Source of the DNA: Pseudomonadales bacterium
GTDB lineage: Bacteria > Pseudomonadota > Gammaproteobacteria > Pseudomonadales > UBA7239
Reading direction: 5' to 3'
DNA length: 64,000 nucleotides
Assembly (NCBI GenBank): GCA_041395665.1
Contig: JAWLAB010000008.1
Coordinates: 1 to 64,000, forward strand
In this document: positions 9,185 through 17,656 of the stretch, piece by piece
Numbering within the stretch: the stretch's first letter is position 1
Layout of the letters: every line of letters begins with the position of its first letter
Program-made: the position numbers and the translations under genes
Notes under the pieces: model-generated
Database searches by the model: none
Told to the model about the DNA's origin: nothing
What the model saw: the letters and a program-made list of their open reading frames with translations, nothing else

Positions 9185-9693
9185 TGCCAGTTATTGCACT
9201 CATCGTCGCGCGCACACGCAATGGCGTGATTGGTCGCGAAAACCAAATGCCTTGGTATTTGCCAGAAGACTTGCGCTATTTCAAACGCGTCACGCTTGGC
9301 AAACCTGTCATCATGGGACGCAACACTTGGGAATCTCTCGGCAAACCGCTGCCTGGTCGCGACAACATTGTTATCACGCGCAACACTGATTATCATGCTG
9401 ATGGCGCTTATGTTGCACACGATCTCTCCAGCGCACTGCAGTACGCCTGCCACATTGCTGAAGAAAAAAATATTGATGAAGTAATGATTATTGGCGGCGC
9501 ACAAATCTATCGCGAAGCACTGCCATTGGTGCAGCGCGCCTACATCACAGAAATTGATGCTGAAATTGTAGGAGACGCATTTTTTCCTGACTTAGAAGGC
9601 GAGTGGCGAGAAACGGCGCGCGAGACACATGCGCCGTGTGAGAAAAATCCGTACGCTTACAGCTTCACCGTGTTAGAAAAGCACTCAGCATAA
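9184..9693 (+). CDS. folA: Dihydrofolate reductase FolA
   Basis: FolA reduces dihydrofolate to tetrahydrofolate with NADPH. The protein has 169 residues. It shows the substrate loop NGVIGRENQMPWYLPEDL with the catalytic acidic residue Asp28, the cofactor motif GKPVIMGRNTWESLGKPLPGR and the conserved MIIGGAQIY. The start is the ATG within the TGATG overlap with thyA, although a GTG lies one codon upstream. Coupling with thyA makes biochemical sense. Its last 37 bases overlap the end of the convergent SDR gene. Confidence 0.96.
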   Translation: MPVIALIVARTRNGVIGRENQMPWYLPEDLRYFKRVTLGKPVIMGRNTWESLGKPLPGRDNIVITRNTDYHADGAYVAHDLSSALQYACHIAEEKNIDEVMIIGGAQIYREALPLVQRAYITEIDAEIVGDAFFPDLEGEWRETARETHAPCEKNPYAYSFTVLEKHSA

Positions 9694-10523
9694 CCCACTC
9701 GAAAATCCGAATACAAAAACTGAAATCCAGTTTGCAGTAATAGCACATTACTGCACTGCTTGCCTGTCGTTGCTTGCGCTTGCCAATCCACACCAAGCAA
9801 CGGATTTGTGACGGCCATCTGCGCGGCTAACCACTGCCATACTTCACCGGCCTGCACAGGCAAGCAATCACTGGCGATATAGCACGGCGCAGGTAATTGT
9901 TCACTTCGCCAGCGGCGAATGAGATGCTCCAAGACGCGTGCGCAATCATCGGCATGAATGCGGTTAGTCCACTGCGCAGCTTGAGCGGTATCGACGCGTC
10001 CTTCTCGCACTTGCGTGAGCAAACGCCTGCGCCCTGCGCCGTAAATACCGGAAAAGCGCACCACCGTAGACGGCAGGCCGCTGTTCGCCAACAATGTCTC
10101 TGCTTCTAACAGGCACTGCCCTGAAAAACCTCTGCCATGCGCTGGCGTGCTTTCATCGACCACTTCGCCGCCGTCCTGCTCATAGGCCGAAGTGCTGGAG
10201 ATAAGTAGCACGCGCGGAGCGCCCTGCAACGCAGCAAGCAAATTACGCAGCCCCTCCACATACACCTGCTGGTAGCGGGCGGCACTGCGCTCACCTGGTG
10301 TCAGTGTCACCACCACATAATCAAAGCGGCGCAGATGCAAAGCCTCCAACAAAGAAGCTGGATCGCAAATATCAGTGGGGATAGATTCGATAAAATCGGG
10401 CAGGCTTGCAGTGTTGCGACGCAAGCCGATTAAACGGAAATCGCGGCGCAACAGAGCGGCTAATCGCTGCGCAATATCGCCGCAGCCGACGAGTAGAACG
10501 GAAGGAGAACAATCGTTCGTCAA
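9657..10523 (-). CDS. NAD(P)-binding SDR/epimerase-like protein (YeeZ type)
   Basis: This is an atypical short-chain dehydrogenase of about 288 residues. The N-terminal Rossmann motif is a variant, LLVGCGDIAQRLA. Extended-SDR features include LLISSTSAYEQDGG (serine/threonine part of the active site) and VRFSGIYGAGRR. The YxxxK pair is not clear, so catalysis is uncertain. It resembles the YeeZ group of nucleoside-diphosphate-sugar epimerase-like proteins, whose substrates are unknown. The start is uncertain: a TTG at 10523 overlapping the stop of the upstream endopeptidase gene (TTGA) gives the expected N-terminus, while the frame remains open to 10565. It is probably cotranscribed with that gene. 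Confidence 0.75.
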   Translation of the reverse strand: MTNDCSPSVLLVGCGDIAQRLAALLRRDFRLIGLRRNTASLPDFIESIPTDICDPASLLEALHLRRFDYVVVTLTPGERSAARYQQVYVEGLRNLLAALQGAPRVLLISSTSAYEQDGGEVVDESTPAHGRGFSGQCLLEAETLLANSGLPSTVVRFSGIYGAGRRRLLTQVREGRVDTAQAAQWTNRIHADDCARVLEHLIRRWRSEQLPAPCYIASDCLPVQAGEVWQWLAAQMAVTNPLLGVDWQAQATTGKQCSNVLLLQTGFQFLYSDFRVGYAECFSNTVKL

Positions 10524-11665
10524 CGCGTAGCCAAGCGCGCAGATGCGTGACCGGATTCCAGCCAATCTTTTAAGCGATTGGCATCGCCAACCGGTGACAG
10601 CTTACCGTCAGAATCCAGCATCACCATCACTGCGTTACGGTTGGCAACGGAGGCCATCATCACGAGGCAGCGCCCCGCTTCTCGGGTGTAGCCCGTTTTG
10701 CTGACTTGAATATTCCAACTGCTGGACGGGTCGCGCACCAAGGCATTGGTATTGCGATATTGCAGCGGCGCGGCGCGCGACGATAAAGAAACTTCGCGTT
10801 CCCGCGTAGTAGTAAATTCATGAATCAAACTGTATTGGCTGGATGCACGCACCATTTTCGCCAAATCTTCTGCCGTAGAGATATTGCTAGGTGTTAGACC
10901 AGTTGAGTCATAAAAGCGCGTTTTTGACATACCCAAGCTCGCCGCTTTGCTGTTCATGGCGCGCAGAAACGCTGGACGACCGCCAGGATAATGCCGCGAC
11001 AAACTGGCTGCTGCGCGATTTTCAGACGACATCAACGCCAAACGCAGCATGTCATAGCGCGACAAACGCGCGCCCACAGGCAAGCGCGAATTGGTGTGCT
11101 TGAGATAATCCACATCATCGCTGCCGATAGAAATCACTTCTTGCATCGAGAGGTTGGCATCCAACACCACAATTGCCGTCATCAGTTTCGTGATAGAAGC
11201 AATAGAGCGCACTTGCTCAGCATTTTTAGCAAACAGTGTTTGACCTGTTGCTGCGTCCATCACTAACGCACTGCCGGACGCTAATTGTGGGTAGCCACCG
11301 CTCACTGTGGAAGGTTTTTCTCGCGACACTACACGACGAGCTTGAGTGCTTGGTTTATTACGAACCTTTGCAATAACTTTCGGGCTTGAGTTTTTTTGTT
11401 CAGAACGGCTACTTTTCTGCTCGGATGCTGCTGTCACACGCGTATACAGCAGCAACACTTGCCCCTGTTTGATTTGTGAAGTGCTACTCAGCTTATTGAT
11501 CGCACGCAGCTGCTCCACAGACATATTGTTATCTGCAGCAATGCGGTACAGCGTTTCACCTTTTTTTACGGTATGCGTAACCGGCTTACCGGCCACAGCG
11601 AAACCAGCAAAACTAATGCTCACTGCTAACGCTGCAATTTTTATCATGATTTTTTTGATCATCAT
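10520..11665 (-). CDS. D-alanyl-D-alanine endopeptidase (PBP7/DacA type) with N-terminal LysM domain
   Basis: This is a periplasmic peptidoglycan hydrolase of the peptidase S11 family. A signal peptide (about 1-26) precedes a LysM peptidoglycan-binding domain (THTVKKGETLYRIAADNNMS, about 30-75). A Ser/Lys/Arg-rich linker (about 80-125) leads to the catalytic domain. All three penicillin-binding motifs are present: SITK (Ser157, Lys160), SEN (214-216) and KTG (323-325). PBP7 proteins cleave D-Ala-meso-DAP crosslinks, but the usual enzyme lacks LysM, so the fusion is notable. The start is the ATG at 11665 behind GAAGGGGTGG; an upstream ATG at 11683 is in frame but has no better ribosome site. 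Confidence 0.9.
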   Translation of the reverse strand: MMIKKIMIKIAALAVSISFAGFAVAGKPVTHTVKKGETLYRIAADNNMSVEQLRAINKLSSTSQIKQGQVLLLYTRVTAASEQKSSRSEQKNSSPKVIAKVRNKPSTQARRVVSREKPSTVSGGYPQLASGSALVMDAATGQTLFAKNAEQVRSIASITKLMTAIVVLDANLSMQEVISIGSDDVDYLKHTNSRLPVGARLSRYDMLRLALMSSENRAAASLSRHYPGGRPAFLRAMNSKAASLGMSKTRFYDSTGLTPSNISTAEDLAKMVRASSQYSLIHEFTTTREREVSLSSRAAPLQYRNTNALVRDPSSSWNIQVSKTGYTREAGRCLVMMASVANRNAVMVMLDSDGKLSPVGDANRLKDWLESGHASARLATR

Positions 11666-11808
11666 GAACCACCCCTTCGTCATGAAGTCATAGTGGAAAA
11701 ATACAACGACATCAGCTATTTAGCAAGAATTTATGAAGTATTTTGTTTGCTGTAGCACAACATTCAGCGCTATTCTCACCGCGTTTGCTGGCAACCTGTT
11801 TTCAACGC

Positions 11809-13878
11809 GTGACAACAACGACTTCCATCACCAATATTCACGGCGTCGGCACTAAGCTGGCAGAAAAATTGCTGCGATTGGATATTCAGCAGCAAGACGA
11901 TGTACTGTGGCATCTCCCACTGCGCTACCGCGATCTCACGCGCATCACGCCCATCGGCGCGCTGACACTACACGGCGAGGCATTGGTAGAAGGCACAGTG
12001 CGCGCGTGCAGCGTAGTGTTTGGCAAGCGCCGCAGCCTACTGTGCTTGATACAAGACGGCACTGGCACACTCGCTCTGCGCTTCTATCATTTTTCCAAAG
12101 CGCAGCAGGAGCAACTGAAAATTGGCAGCACAATTCGTGCGTGGGGCGAGGTGCGGCGCGGCACCAGCGGCTTTGAAATCTATCACCCTGAATATCGCCT
12201 ATTCACCAACAGCGAACAACTGCCGCTATCCGACAAACTCACGCCGATTTATCCCACCACCGAAGGCGTGCAACAAACCAGTATTCGCAAATTGGTTGAG
12301 CGTGTTTTGCAAAACACACAACACAATCTTTTACAGGACTGGCTGCCGCCGTCCTTGCTACCTGCGCGTTTATCCATGCCGCTGTTTTCAGCATTACAGT
12401 ATTTGCATCAACCACCTGCCGATGCGCCCGTCGCACAATTATTGGAAGGCAAACATCCTGCACAGCAACGGTTAGCATTTGAAGAAATGGTTGCGCACCA
12501 TTTGAGTTTATTGCGTTTGCGCCAGCAACAGAAAAAAGAACAAGGTGTCGCACTAAAAAAAGATGAGGCTGCAGCCAATCGTTTTTTATCAGCACTACCC
12601 TTCACGCTGACGCAAGCGCAGCAGCGCGTTGCAAAGGAAGTTGGTGATGATTTACAAAAAAATGAACCGATGTTGCGTTTGGTGCAAGGTGATGTTGGAT
12701 CGGGAAAAACAGTGATTGCCGCACTCGCCTGTTTACAAGCTGCCAGCAATGGCAAACAAGCTGCATTGATGGCACCGACAGAAATTCTTGCCACGCAACA
12801 TGCCACACATTTATCGCACTGGTTTTCTGCACTCGGCATTCAATGTGTTTTATTAACCGGCAGCACAAAAACCAAAGCGCGCCGTGAAATTCTTTCACAA
12901 ATCGCTGACGGCACAGCGCACATCATCATCGGCACACACGCGATTTTTCAGGACGATGTTGTTTTTCAAGAATTGGCCGTTGTTATCACCGATGAGCAAC
13001 ATCGCTTTGGTGTACGAGAACGATTGGCTTTGCAACAAAAAGGACAACAGCACGCATTGCCGCATCAATTGGTGATGACAGCCACACCGATTCCGCGCAC
13101 GCTGGCGATGAGCGCTTACGCCGACTTAGATTACTCCATCATTGACGAGCGACCACCGGGGCGCACACCCATTCAAACAGTGGCGATAGACCAACAGCGC
13201 CGTGACGACATCATCAAACGACTACGCTCTGCCTGCGCTGAAAAAAAACAAGCGTACTGGGTTTGTACTCTGATAGAAGAATCGGACGCACTGCAATGCC
13301 AGGCGGCAGAAACTACGACTACAACACTGCGCGAAGCGCTACCTGAGTTAAAGATTGGTTTAGTACACGGGCGGCTAAAGCCAGCAGAAAAAAATGCGGT
13401 GATGGCGGCATTCAAAGTGGGTGAATTCGATATTTTGGTCGCCACCACGGTGATAGAAGTCGGGGTTGATGTACCCAACGCCAGCTTGATGATTATCGAA
13501 AATCCAGAACGCTTGGGGCTGGCGCAACTGCATCAGCTGCGCGGTCGTGTGGGACGCGGCAGCGTCGCTAGCCACTGTGTTTTGCTGTACGGCACACCGT
13601 TGTCACAGCACGCCAAACAACGCCTTGCTGTGTTGCGCGACAGCGATGACGGCTTTGTGATTGCCGAAAAAGATTTAGAGCTGCGCGGTCCTGGCGAATT
13701 ACTCGGCACCAAACAAACCGGCGATATCAACTTTCGTATCGCCAATCTCGCACGCGATGCACATTGGTTGCCACAAGTAAAAAATTGCGCGGAAATACTG
13801 TTGCGCGAATATCCCACGCATGTTGCACCGCTGATTCGCCGTTGGCTGCGATCAGGAGAGCGCTATGCTAGAACCTAA
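11809..13878 (+). CDS. recG: ATP-dependent DNA helicase RecG
   Basis: RecG is a superfamily 2 helicase that remodels stalled forks and branch-migrates Holliday junctions. The N-terminal wedge/OB domain (about 1-230, beginning SITNIHGVGTKLAEKLL and LWHLPLRYRDLT) is followed by the helicase core. That core has Walker A GDVGSGKT (about 294), the DEQH box (about 395), GRVGRG in motif VI and the C-terminal GPGELLGTKQTG. The frame is open from a TTG at 11743; the GTG at 11809 gives 689 residues and an N-terminus aligned with E. coli RecG. Its end overlaps the DUF3293 gene by 14 bases. Confidence 0.95.
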   Translation: MTTTTSITNIHGVGTKLAEKLLRLDIQQQDDVLWHLPLRYRDLTRITPIGALTLHGEALVEGTVRACSVVFGKRRSLLCLIQDGTGTLALRFYHFSKAQQEQLKIGSTIRAWGEVRRGTSGFEIYHPEYRLFTNSEQLPLSDKLTPIYPTTEGVQQTSIRKLVERVLQNTQHNLLQDWLPPSLLPARLSMPLFSALQYLHQPPADAPVAQLLEGKHPAQQRLAFEEMVAHHLSLLRLRQQQKKEQGVALKKDEAAANRFLSALPFTLTQAQQRVAKEVGDDLQKNEPMLRLVQGDVGSGKTVIAALACLQAASNGKQAALMAPTEILATQHATHLSHWFSALGIQCVLLTGSTKTKARREILSQIADGTAHIIIGTHAIFQDDVVFQELAVVITDEQHRFGVRERLALQQKGQQHALPHQLVMTATPIPRTLAMSAYADLDYSIIDERPPGRTPIQTVAIDQQRRDDIIKRLRSACAEKKQAYWVCTLIEESDALQCQAAETTTTTLREALPELKIGLVHGRLKPAEKNAVMAAFKVGEFDILVATTVIEVGVDVPNASLMIIENPERLGLAQLHQLRGRVGRGSVASHCVLLYGTPLSQHAKQRLAVLRDSDDGFVIAEKDLELRGPGELLGTKQTGDINFRIANLARDAHWLPQVKNCAEILLREYPTHVAPLIRRWLRSGERYART

Positions 13879-14284
13879 TCTCAATCATCTAATCCAGCAA
13901 TACAAAGCTGCGGAATACTATGTAAACCATACACTATCATTCATTTTGCGCATTGATGCTGTTTCCGCTGAGCTACAAGCGCTTTATCACCAACACCAAA
14001 TTCACAGCGCTGCATTTATCACCGCATGGAATCCACGCAGCCAACTCTTATCTCTGCAAGCCAATCAACAACACCAACAAGTCTTACAACAGGCGCTCGA
14101 CACATTAGGCATTGCATGGCTACAAGGTATGGGCTGCAACACAGAAAAAACTTGGCAAGAAGAAAGCCTGCTCGCATTAGGCATCGATAAAAAAAACGCC
14201 CGCGAATTAGGCGAGCGTTTTGAACAAAATGCGATTGTGTGGTGTGGCAATGACGCCATTCCCACACTACTGATGCTCAGTTAA
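13865..14284 (+). CDS. DUF3293 domain protein
   Basis: This is a 139-residue cytosolic protein matching the DUF3293 pattern: an N-terminal YKAAEYYV segment, the core motif AAFITAWNPRS (about 49-59), then a tryptophan and glutamate motif TWQEESLLALGI and a C-terminal LGERFEQNAIV. The function is unknown. It overlaps the end of recG by 14 bases, so it is translationally coupled to it. Its 3' part carries, on the opposite strand, a strong hairpin that probably terminates speD transcription. Confidence 0.8.
   Translation: MLEPNLNHLIQQYKAAEYYVNHTLSFILRIDAVSAELQALYHQHQIHSAAFITAWNPRSQLLSLQANQQHQQVLQQALDTLGIAWLQGMGCNTEKTWQEESLLALGIDKKNARELGERFEQNAIVWCGNDAIPTLLMLS
14189..14221 (-). terminator. speD terminator lying inside the convergent DUF3293 coding sequence
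   Basis: On the minus strand, AAAACGC + T + CGC pairs with GCG + G + GCGTTTT (an 11-bp stem including one G.U pair) around a 7-base loop. It is followed by a run of eight T. It begins 64 bp beyond the speD stop codon. On the plus strand the same bases encode the DUF3293 segment DKKNARELGERF. Confidence 0.75.
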
Positions 14285-15076
14285 TCACATATCCGGCAAG
14301 TTTCTGCCGTAGAAAATTTCGTGCATTTCTCTATCGAGCATATCGGTAATACGGCGAATATCATTGCCCGTTAAATTATCGGTCGTCGTGCCAAATAAAT
14401 AATGGTTTAAATCAAAATCATTCAGCATCATTTTGGTGTGGAATATGTGTTCTTGATACACATTCACATCAATCATCTTATACAGTTTCTCGGTGTCGTC
14501 CGTGAAGTAGTTTTGGATCGAAGTGATTTCGTGATCGATAAAGTGTTTCTTACCACTGACATCGCGTGTAAAACCACGCACGCGGTAATCCACCGTCACG
14601 ATGTCAGAATCCAATTGGTGGATCAGATAATTCAGCGCTTTTAGCGGCGAAATAATGCCGCAAGTAGATACTTCGATATCCGCACGGAAAGTGCAAATAC
14701 CGTCATTCGGATGCGTTTCAGGGTAGGTGTGTACGCAGATGTGACTCTTGTCGAGGTGCGCCGCGATAATTTCTACCGGCCCCGGCGATTCCGATGTATC
14801 CACCGCTTCTTTCACCGGCTCTTCTGCCACCAACATCGTGACTGAAGCGCCCTGTGGATCGTAATCCTGTCGTGCGATATTCAGAATATTCGCACCGATG
14901 ATTTGGCACACTTCGGTGAGAATTTCGGTGAAGCGCTCGGCGTTGTACTTCTCATCGATGTAGTCGATGTACTCCGCCTTTTGCTCAGGCGTTTCGGCAT
15001 AGCAAATATCGTAAATGCAGAAACTCAGTGATTTGGTCAGGTTATTGAAACCTTGCAACTTGATCTTCTGTGCCAT
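14285..15076 (-). CDS. speD: S-adenosylmethionine decarboxylase proenzyme (class 1, E. coli type)
   Basis: SpeD makes decarboxylated S-adenosylmethionine for spermidine synthesis. The 263-residue proenzyme is close to E. coli SpeD throughout (LHGFNNLTKSLSF-like start, NILNIARQDY, TFRADIEVSTCG). Self-cleavage between Lys110 and Ser111 in HLDKSHICVH would create the pyruvoyl cofactor. A strong ribosome site GGAGG precedes the ATG at 15076. The speE partner is not in the window. It is divergent from the symporter gene. Confidence 0.96.
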   Translation of the reverse strand: MAQKIKLQGFNNLTKSLSFCIYDICYAETPEQKAEYIDYIDEKYNAERFTEILTEVCQIIGANILNIARQDYDPQGASVTMLVAEEPVKEAVDTSESPGPVEIIAAHLDKSHICVHTYPETHPNDGICTFRADIEVSTCGIISPLKALNYLIHQLDSDIVTVDYRVRGFTRDVSGKKHFIDHEITSIQNYFTDDTEKLYKMIDVNVYQEHIFHTKMMLNDFDLNHYLFGTTTDNLTGNDIRRITDMLDREMHEIFYGRNLPDM

Positions 15077-15163
15077 GGCAACCTCCGGGGGAGTGGGCGA
15101 CCTCTAAGGCGCGGCATAATGCGCTATTCTGGCACACAGTCAAGACCAACGGATACCCTTTTC

Positions 15164-16396
15164 ATGTCCCTGAACACCCGCATCCTGCTGGGCACCATTG
15201 TTGGCATCCTGCTCGGCCTGTCTTTCAGTTCACTGGGGCTAGATTCACCGACGAGCCACTACGGTCTTTCAGTGCTTGGCATCATCAGTACTGTGTTTGT
15301 CGGGCTGCTCAAGATGGTGATGATTCCGCTGGTGTTCACTTCTATTGTGGTTGGCGTAGCACAGCTGCAAGTACATCAGCGTATGCGCCGTGTCTGGCTA
15401 ACCACGCTGTGCTTTTTCACGCTCACCACGACGCTAGCTGTCACGCTGGGTATTACAGTCATCAACGGGTTTGCCCCTGGCGCCGGCCTACAGCTGGATA
15501 TGTTTCAAGAGGTCATCGCAGCAAGGCCCGCAAGTGCCAGCCTCACGCCCACCGAATTTCTCAATCACTTCGTCGCCGGCCTATTTATGAACCCCGTGCA
15601 GGCCATGGCAGAAGGCAATCTGATGGGCGTTTTACTATTCGCCTTACTCATGGGCGTGGCACTAGTGGCTGGTGGTGAGCGCTACACACATACCAAGCAC
15701 CTGATGTCAGAGCTGTTTGATTTGATGATGCGTTTGATCGATTGGATTGTGCAGCTCGCACCTTTTGGTATTTGTGCGTTACTCGCCAAATTGGTTGCCA
15801 CACAAAATGCCGCCATGTTTGCCAGCTTGGGCAAATTTATGTTGGTGATTACCGGCACCACGCTATTTCACGGCATTGTGGTCTTACCGTTACTGCTGTG
15901 GTTACTCACACGCATCTCTCCCTTCACTTTTTTACGGCAAGCACGCCCCGCCCTATTCACCGCTTTTGCCACTAGCTCCAGCGCCGCCACCCTGCCAATC
16001 ACGCTAAATTGCCTAGAGCGTGAGATGAAGGTGCCAAAAGAAATCGCCAACTTTGTCGCACCGTTGGGCGCGCATTTGAATATGGATGGCACAGCCTTGT
16101 ATGAAGCAGGTGCTGCTTTATTCATCGCGCAGTTGTGCGGTATTCAATTGGATTTGTTGCAACAAATTATTGTCTGTTTGACAGCAATGCTAGTGTCCGT
16201 CGGTGCACCCGGCATTCCTAGTGCGGGCATGGTTACCATGATTATGGTGTTGCAATCGGTTGGCTTACCGGTTGAAGCCATCGCCATTCTGCTGCCAATC
16301 GATCGCGTGTTGGATACCGTGCGCACTTCAGTAAATGTCGAAGGGGATATGGCGGGAAGTTTAGTCGTCAATCATTACGCCAACACAAAACCATGA
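15164..16396 (+). CDS. Dicarboxylate/amino acid:cation symporter (DAACS family)
   Basis: This is an inner-membrane symporter of the GltP/DctA (SLC1-like) family, 410 residues, which imports glutamate, aspartate or C4-dicarboxylates with Na+ or H+. Family hallmarks are LLKMVMIPLVFTSIVVG in the first half, the serine-rich re-entrant loop TAFATSSSAATLPIT (about 264-278), APLGAHLNMDGTALYE (about 296-311) and IPSAGMVTMI. Substrate cannot be set from sequence alone. The frame is open further upstream, but the ATG at 15164 gives the normal N-terminus (MSLNTRILLG). It is divergent from speD. Confidence 0.9.
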   Translation: MSLNTRILLGTIVGILLGLSFSSLGLDSPTSHYGLSVLGIISTVFVGLLKMVMIPLVFTSIVVGVAQLQVHQRMRRVWLTTLCFFTLTTTLAVTLGITVINGFAPGAGLQLDMFQEVIAARPASASLTPTEFLNHFVAGLFMNPVQAMAEGNLMGVLLFALLMGVALVAGGERYTHTKHLMSELFDLMMRLIDWIVQLAPFGICALLAKLVATQNAAMFASLGKFMLVITGTTLFHGIVVLPLLLWLLTRISPFTFLRQARPALFTAFATSSSAATLPITLNCLEREMKVPKEIANFVAPLGAHLNMDGTALYEAGAALFIAQLCGIQLDLLQQIIVCLTAMLVSVGAPGIPSAGMVTMIMVLQSVGLPVEAIAILLPIDRVLDTVRTSVNVEGDMAGSLVVNHYANTKP

Positions 16397-16400
16397 CCGA

Positions 16401-16823
16401 TTAAAAGTCGGCAAGAAATTGCCGTACCAGCGTCAATCGATTTTGCAACGCTGCATCGTCGTAAGGCTGAGCAGCCACTTTGCCCCACACCGGCGCTGGC
16501 CACGCGGCATCTTGTTCAAAACGCGCAATCACATGTACATGCAGCTGCGGCACCATATTGCCCAAGGCACCAATATTCATTTTTTTTGCTTGCGTATGCT
16601 GCTGTAAAAACTTTGCTAAACGATTGGTTTCTTGTAGCAACTGCTGCTGATCCGTCTCAGATAATTCATACCACTCTCGCACAGCAGCGCGACGCGGCAC
16701 TAAAACCAACCAAGGGTAATTAGCATCACGCATCAAAAGCAGCGCACACAAAGGCAAATTGCCGACCACTTGACAATCCTTTTGTAATTGTGGATGCAAC
16801 GCAAAATCAACACTATCCGACAT
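16401..16823 (-). CDS. HIT-family nucleotide-binding protein
   Basis: This is a 140-residue histidine-triad protein. The catalytic motif appears as PQLHVHVIARF near residue 94. HIT proteins hydrolyse nucleotide phosphoramidates or dinucleoside polyphosphates; the precise substrate is not known here. The ATG at 16823 is chosen because AGAGG lies seven bases upstream, whereas the ATG at 16829 is too close to it. It is convergent with the symporter gene, with four bases between the stops. Confidence 0.85.
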   Translation of the reverse strand: MSDSVDFALHPQLQKDCQVVGNLPLCALLLMRDANYPWLVLVPRRAAVREWYELSETDQQQLLQETNRLAKFLQQHTQAKKMNIGALGNMVPQLHVHVIARFEQDAAWPAPVWGKVAAQPYDDAALQNRLTLVRQFLADF

Positions 16824-16884
16824 CAGCATTCCTCTAATACTTGCGCTATGATTTCGCGCATTCTGACATAACAAGGACAAGGAA

Positions 16885-17649
16885 ATGGAACTCAGTACCT
16901 ACCACTTTTTACTGCTGTGTGTGTTTGCCGCATCAGCCGTTACCTTTCTTATCTTAATGTTTATTTCTGCACCCTACGGCAAACAGGAACGCGAGGGCTG
17001 GGGACCTGGGCTCAATATGCGCTTGGGATGGTTTGTGCTGGAATTGCCCGCCTTTGCCGGCATGCTGTATTTCTACTGGATTGGTGAACATGCATTCAGT
17101 ACGGCGCCACTCATTTTGTTTGCACTTTTTCAAATTCACTATTTTCATCGCACCTTTATCTATCCTTTTACCCTGCGTGTAAAACCAGATGCGCGTTACA
17201 AAATCATTTTGCTCTCTTTCGGCATGGCTTTTAATGCGGTAAATGGTGCACTCAACGGTTGGTTTCTCTCCACACTGGCGGAACATTTACACAGCAACGC
17301 TTGGTTGAGCGATCCTCGTTTTATTGCAGGCATTATTTTGTTTTGTGCAGGTTTTGCCTTGGCTAAGCAATCGGATGCCATCTTGCGCAATTTGCGTAAG
17401 CCAGGCGAAACCGGCTACAAAATTCCGCAAGGTGGTGCGTATCGCTGGGTTTCTTGCCCCAACTATTTGGGAGAGATTCTGCAATGGACAGGGTTTGCGT
17501 TGGCGGGATGGTCCCTGCCCGCTTTTGCTTTTGTCTGTTTTACAGCGGCCAACTTGGTGCCGAAAGCCATTTCCTCACACCGCTGGTATCGCGAAAAGTT
17601 TTCAGATTATCCAGCTGCACGCAAAGCAATTTTTCCATTTGTTTTATAG
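16885..17649 (+). CDS. 3-oxo-5-alpha-steroid 4-dehydrogenase-like membrane protein
   Basis: This is a 254-residue polytopic membrane protein of the steroid 5-alpha-reductase/DUF1295 group, close in layout to the SRD5A1 branch. Recognisable motifs are HYFHRTFIYPF (about 85-95), GYKIPQGGAYRWVSCPNYLGEI (about 172-193, NADPH-binding part) and the C-terminal SSHRWYREKFSDYP. Family members reduce a carbon double bond next to a carbonyl in lipophilic substrates. Whether the substrate is a steroid, a fatty acid or something else cannot be told. A good ribosome site (ACAAGGACAAGG) precedes the ATG. It is convergent with pilR. Confidence 0.8.
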   Translation: MELSTYHFLLLCVFAASAVTFLILMFISAPYGKQEREGWGPGLNMRLGWFVLELPAFAGMLYFYWIGEHAFSTAPLILFALFQIHYFHRTFIYPFTLRVKPDARYKIILLSFGMAFNAVNGALNGWFLSTLAEHLHSNAWLSDPRFIAGIILFCAGFALAKQSDAILRNLRKPGETGYKIPQGGAYRWVSCPNYLGEILQWTGFALAGWSLPAFAFVCFTAANLVPKAISSHRWYREKFSDYPAARKAIFPFVL

Positions 17650-17656
17650 TGACCAA

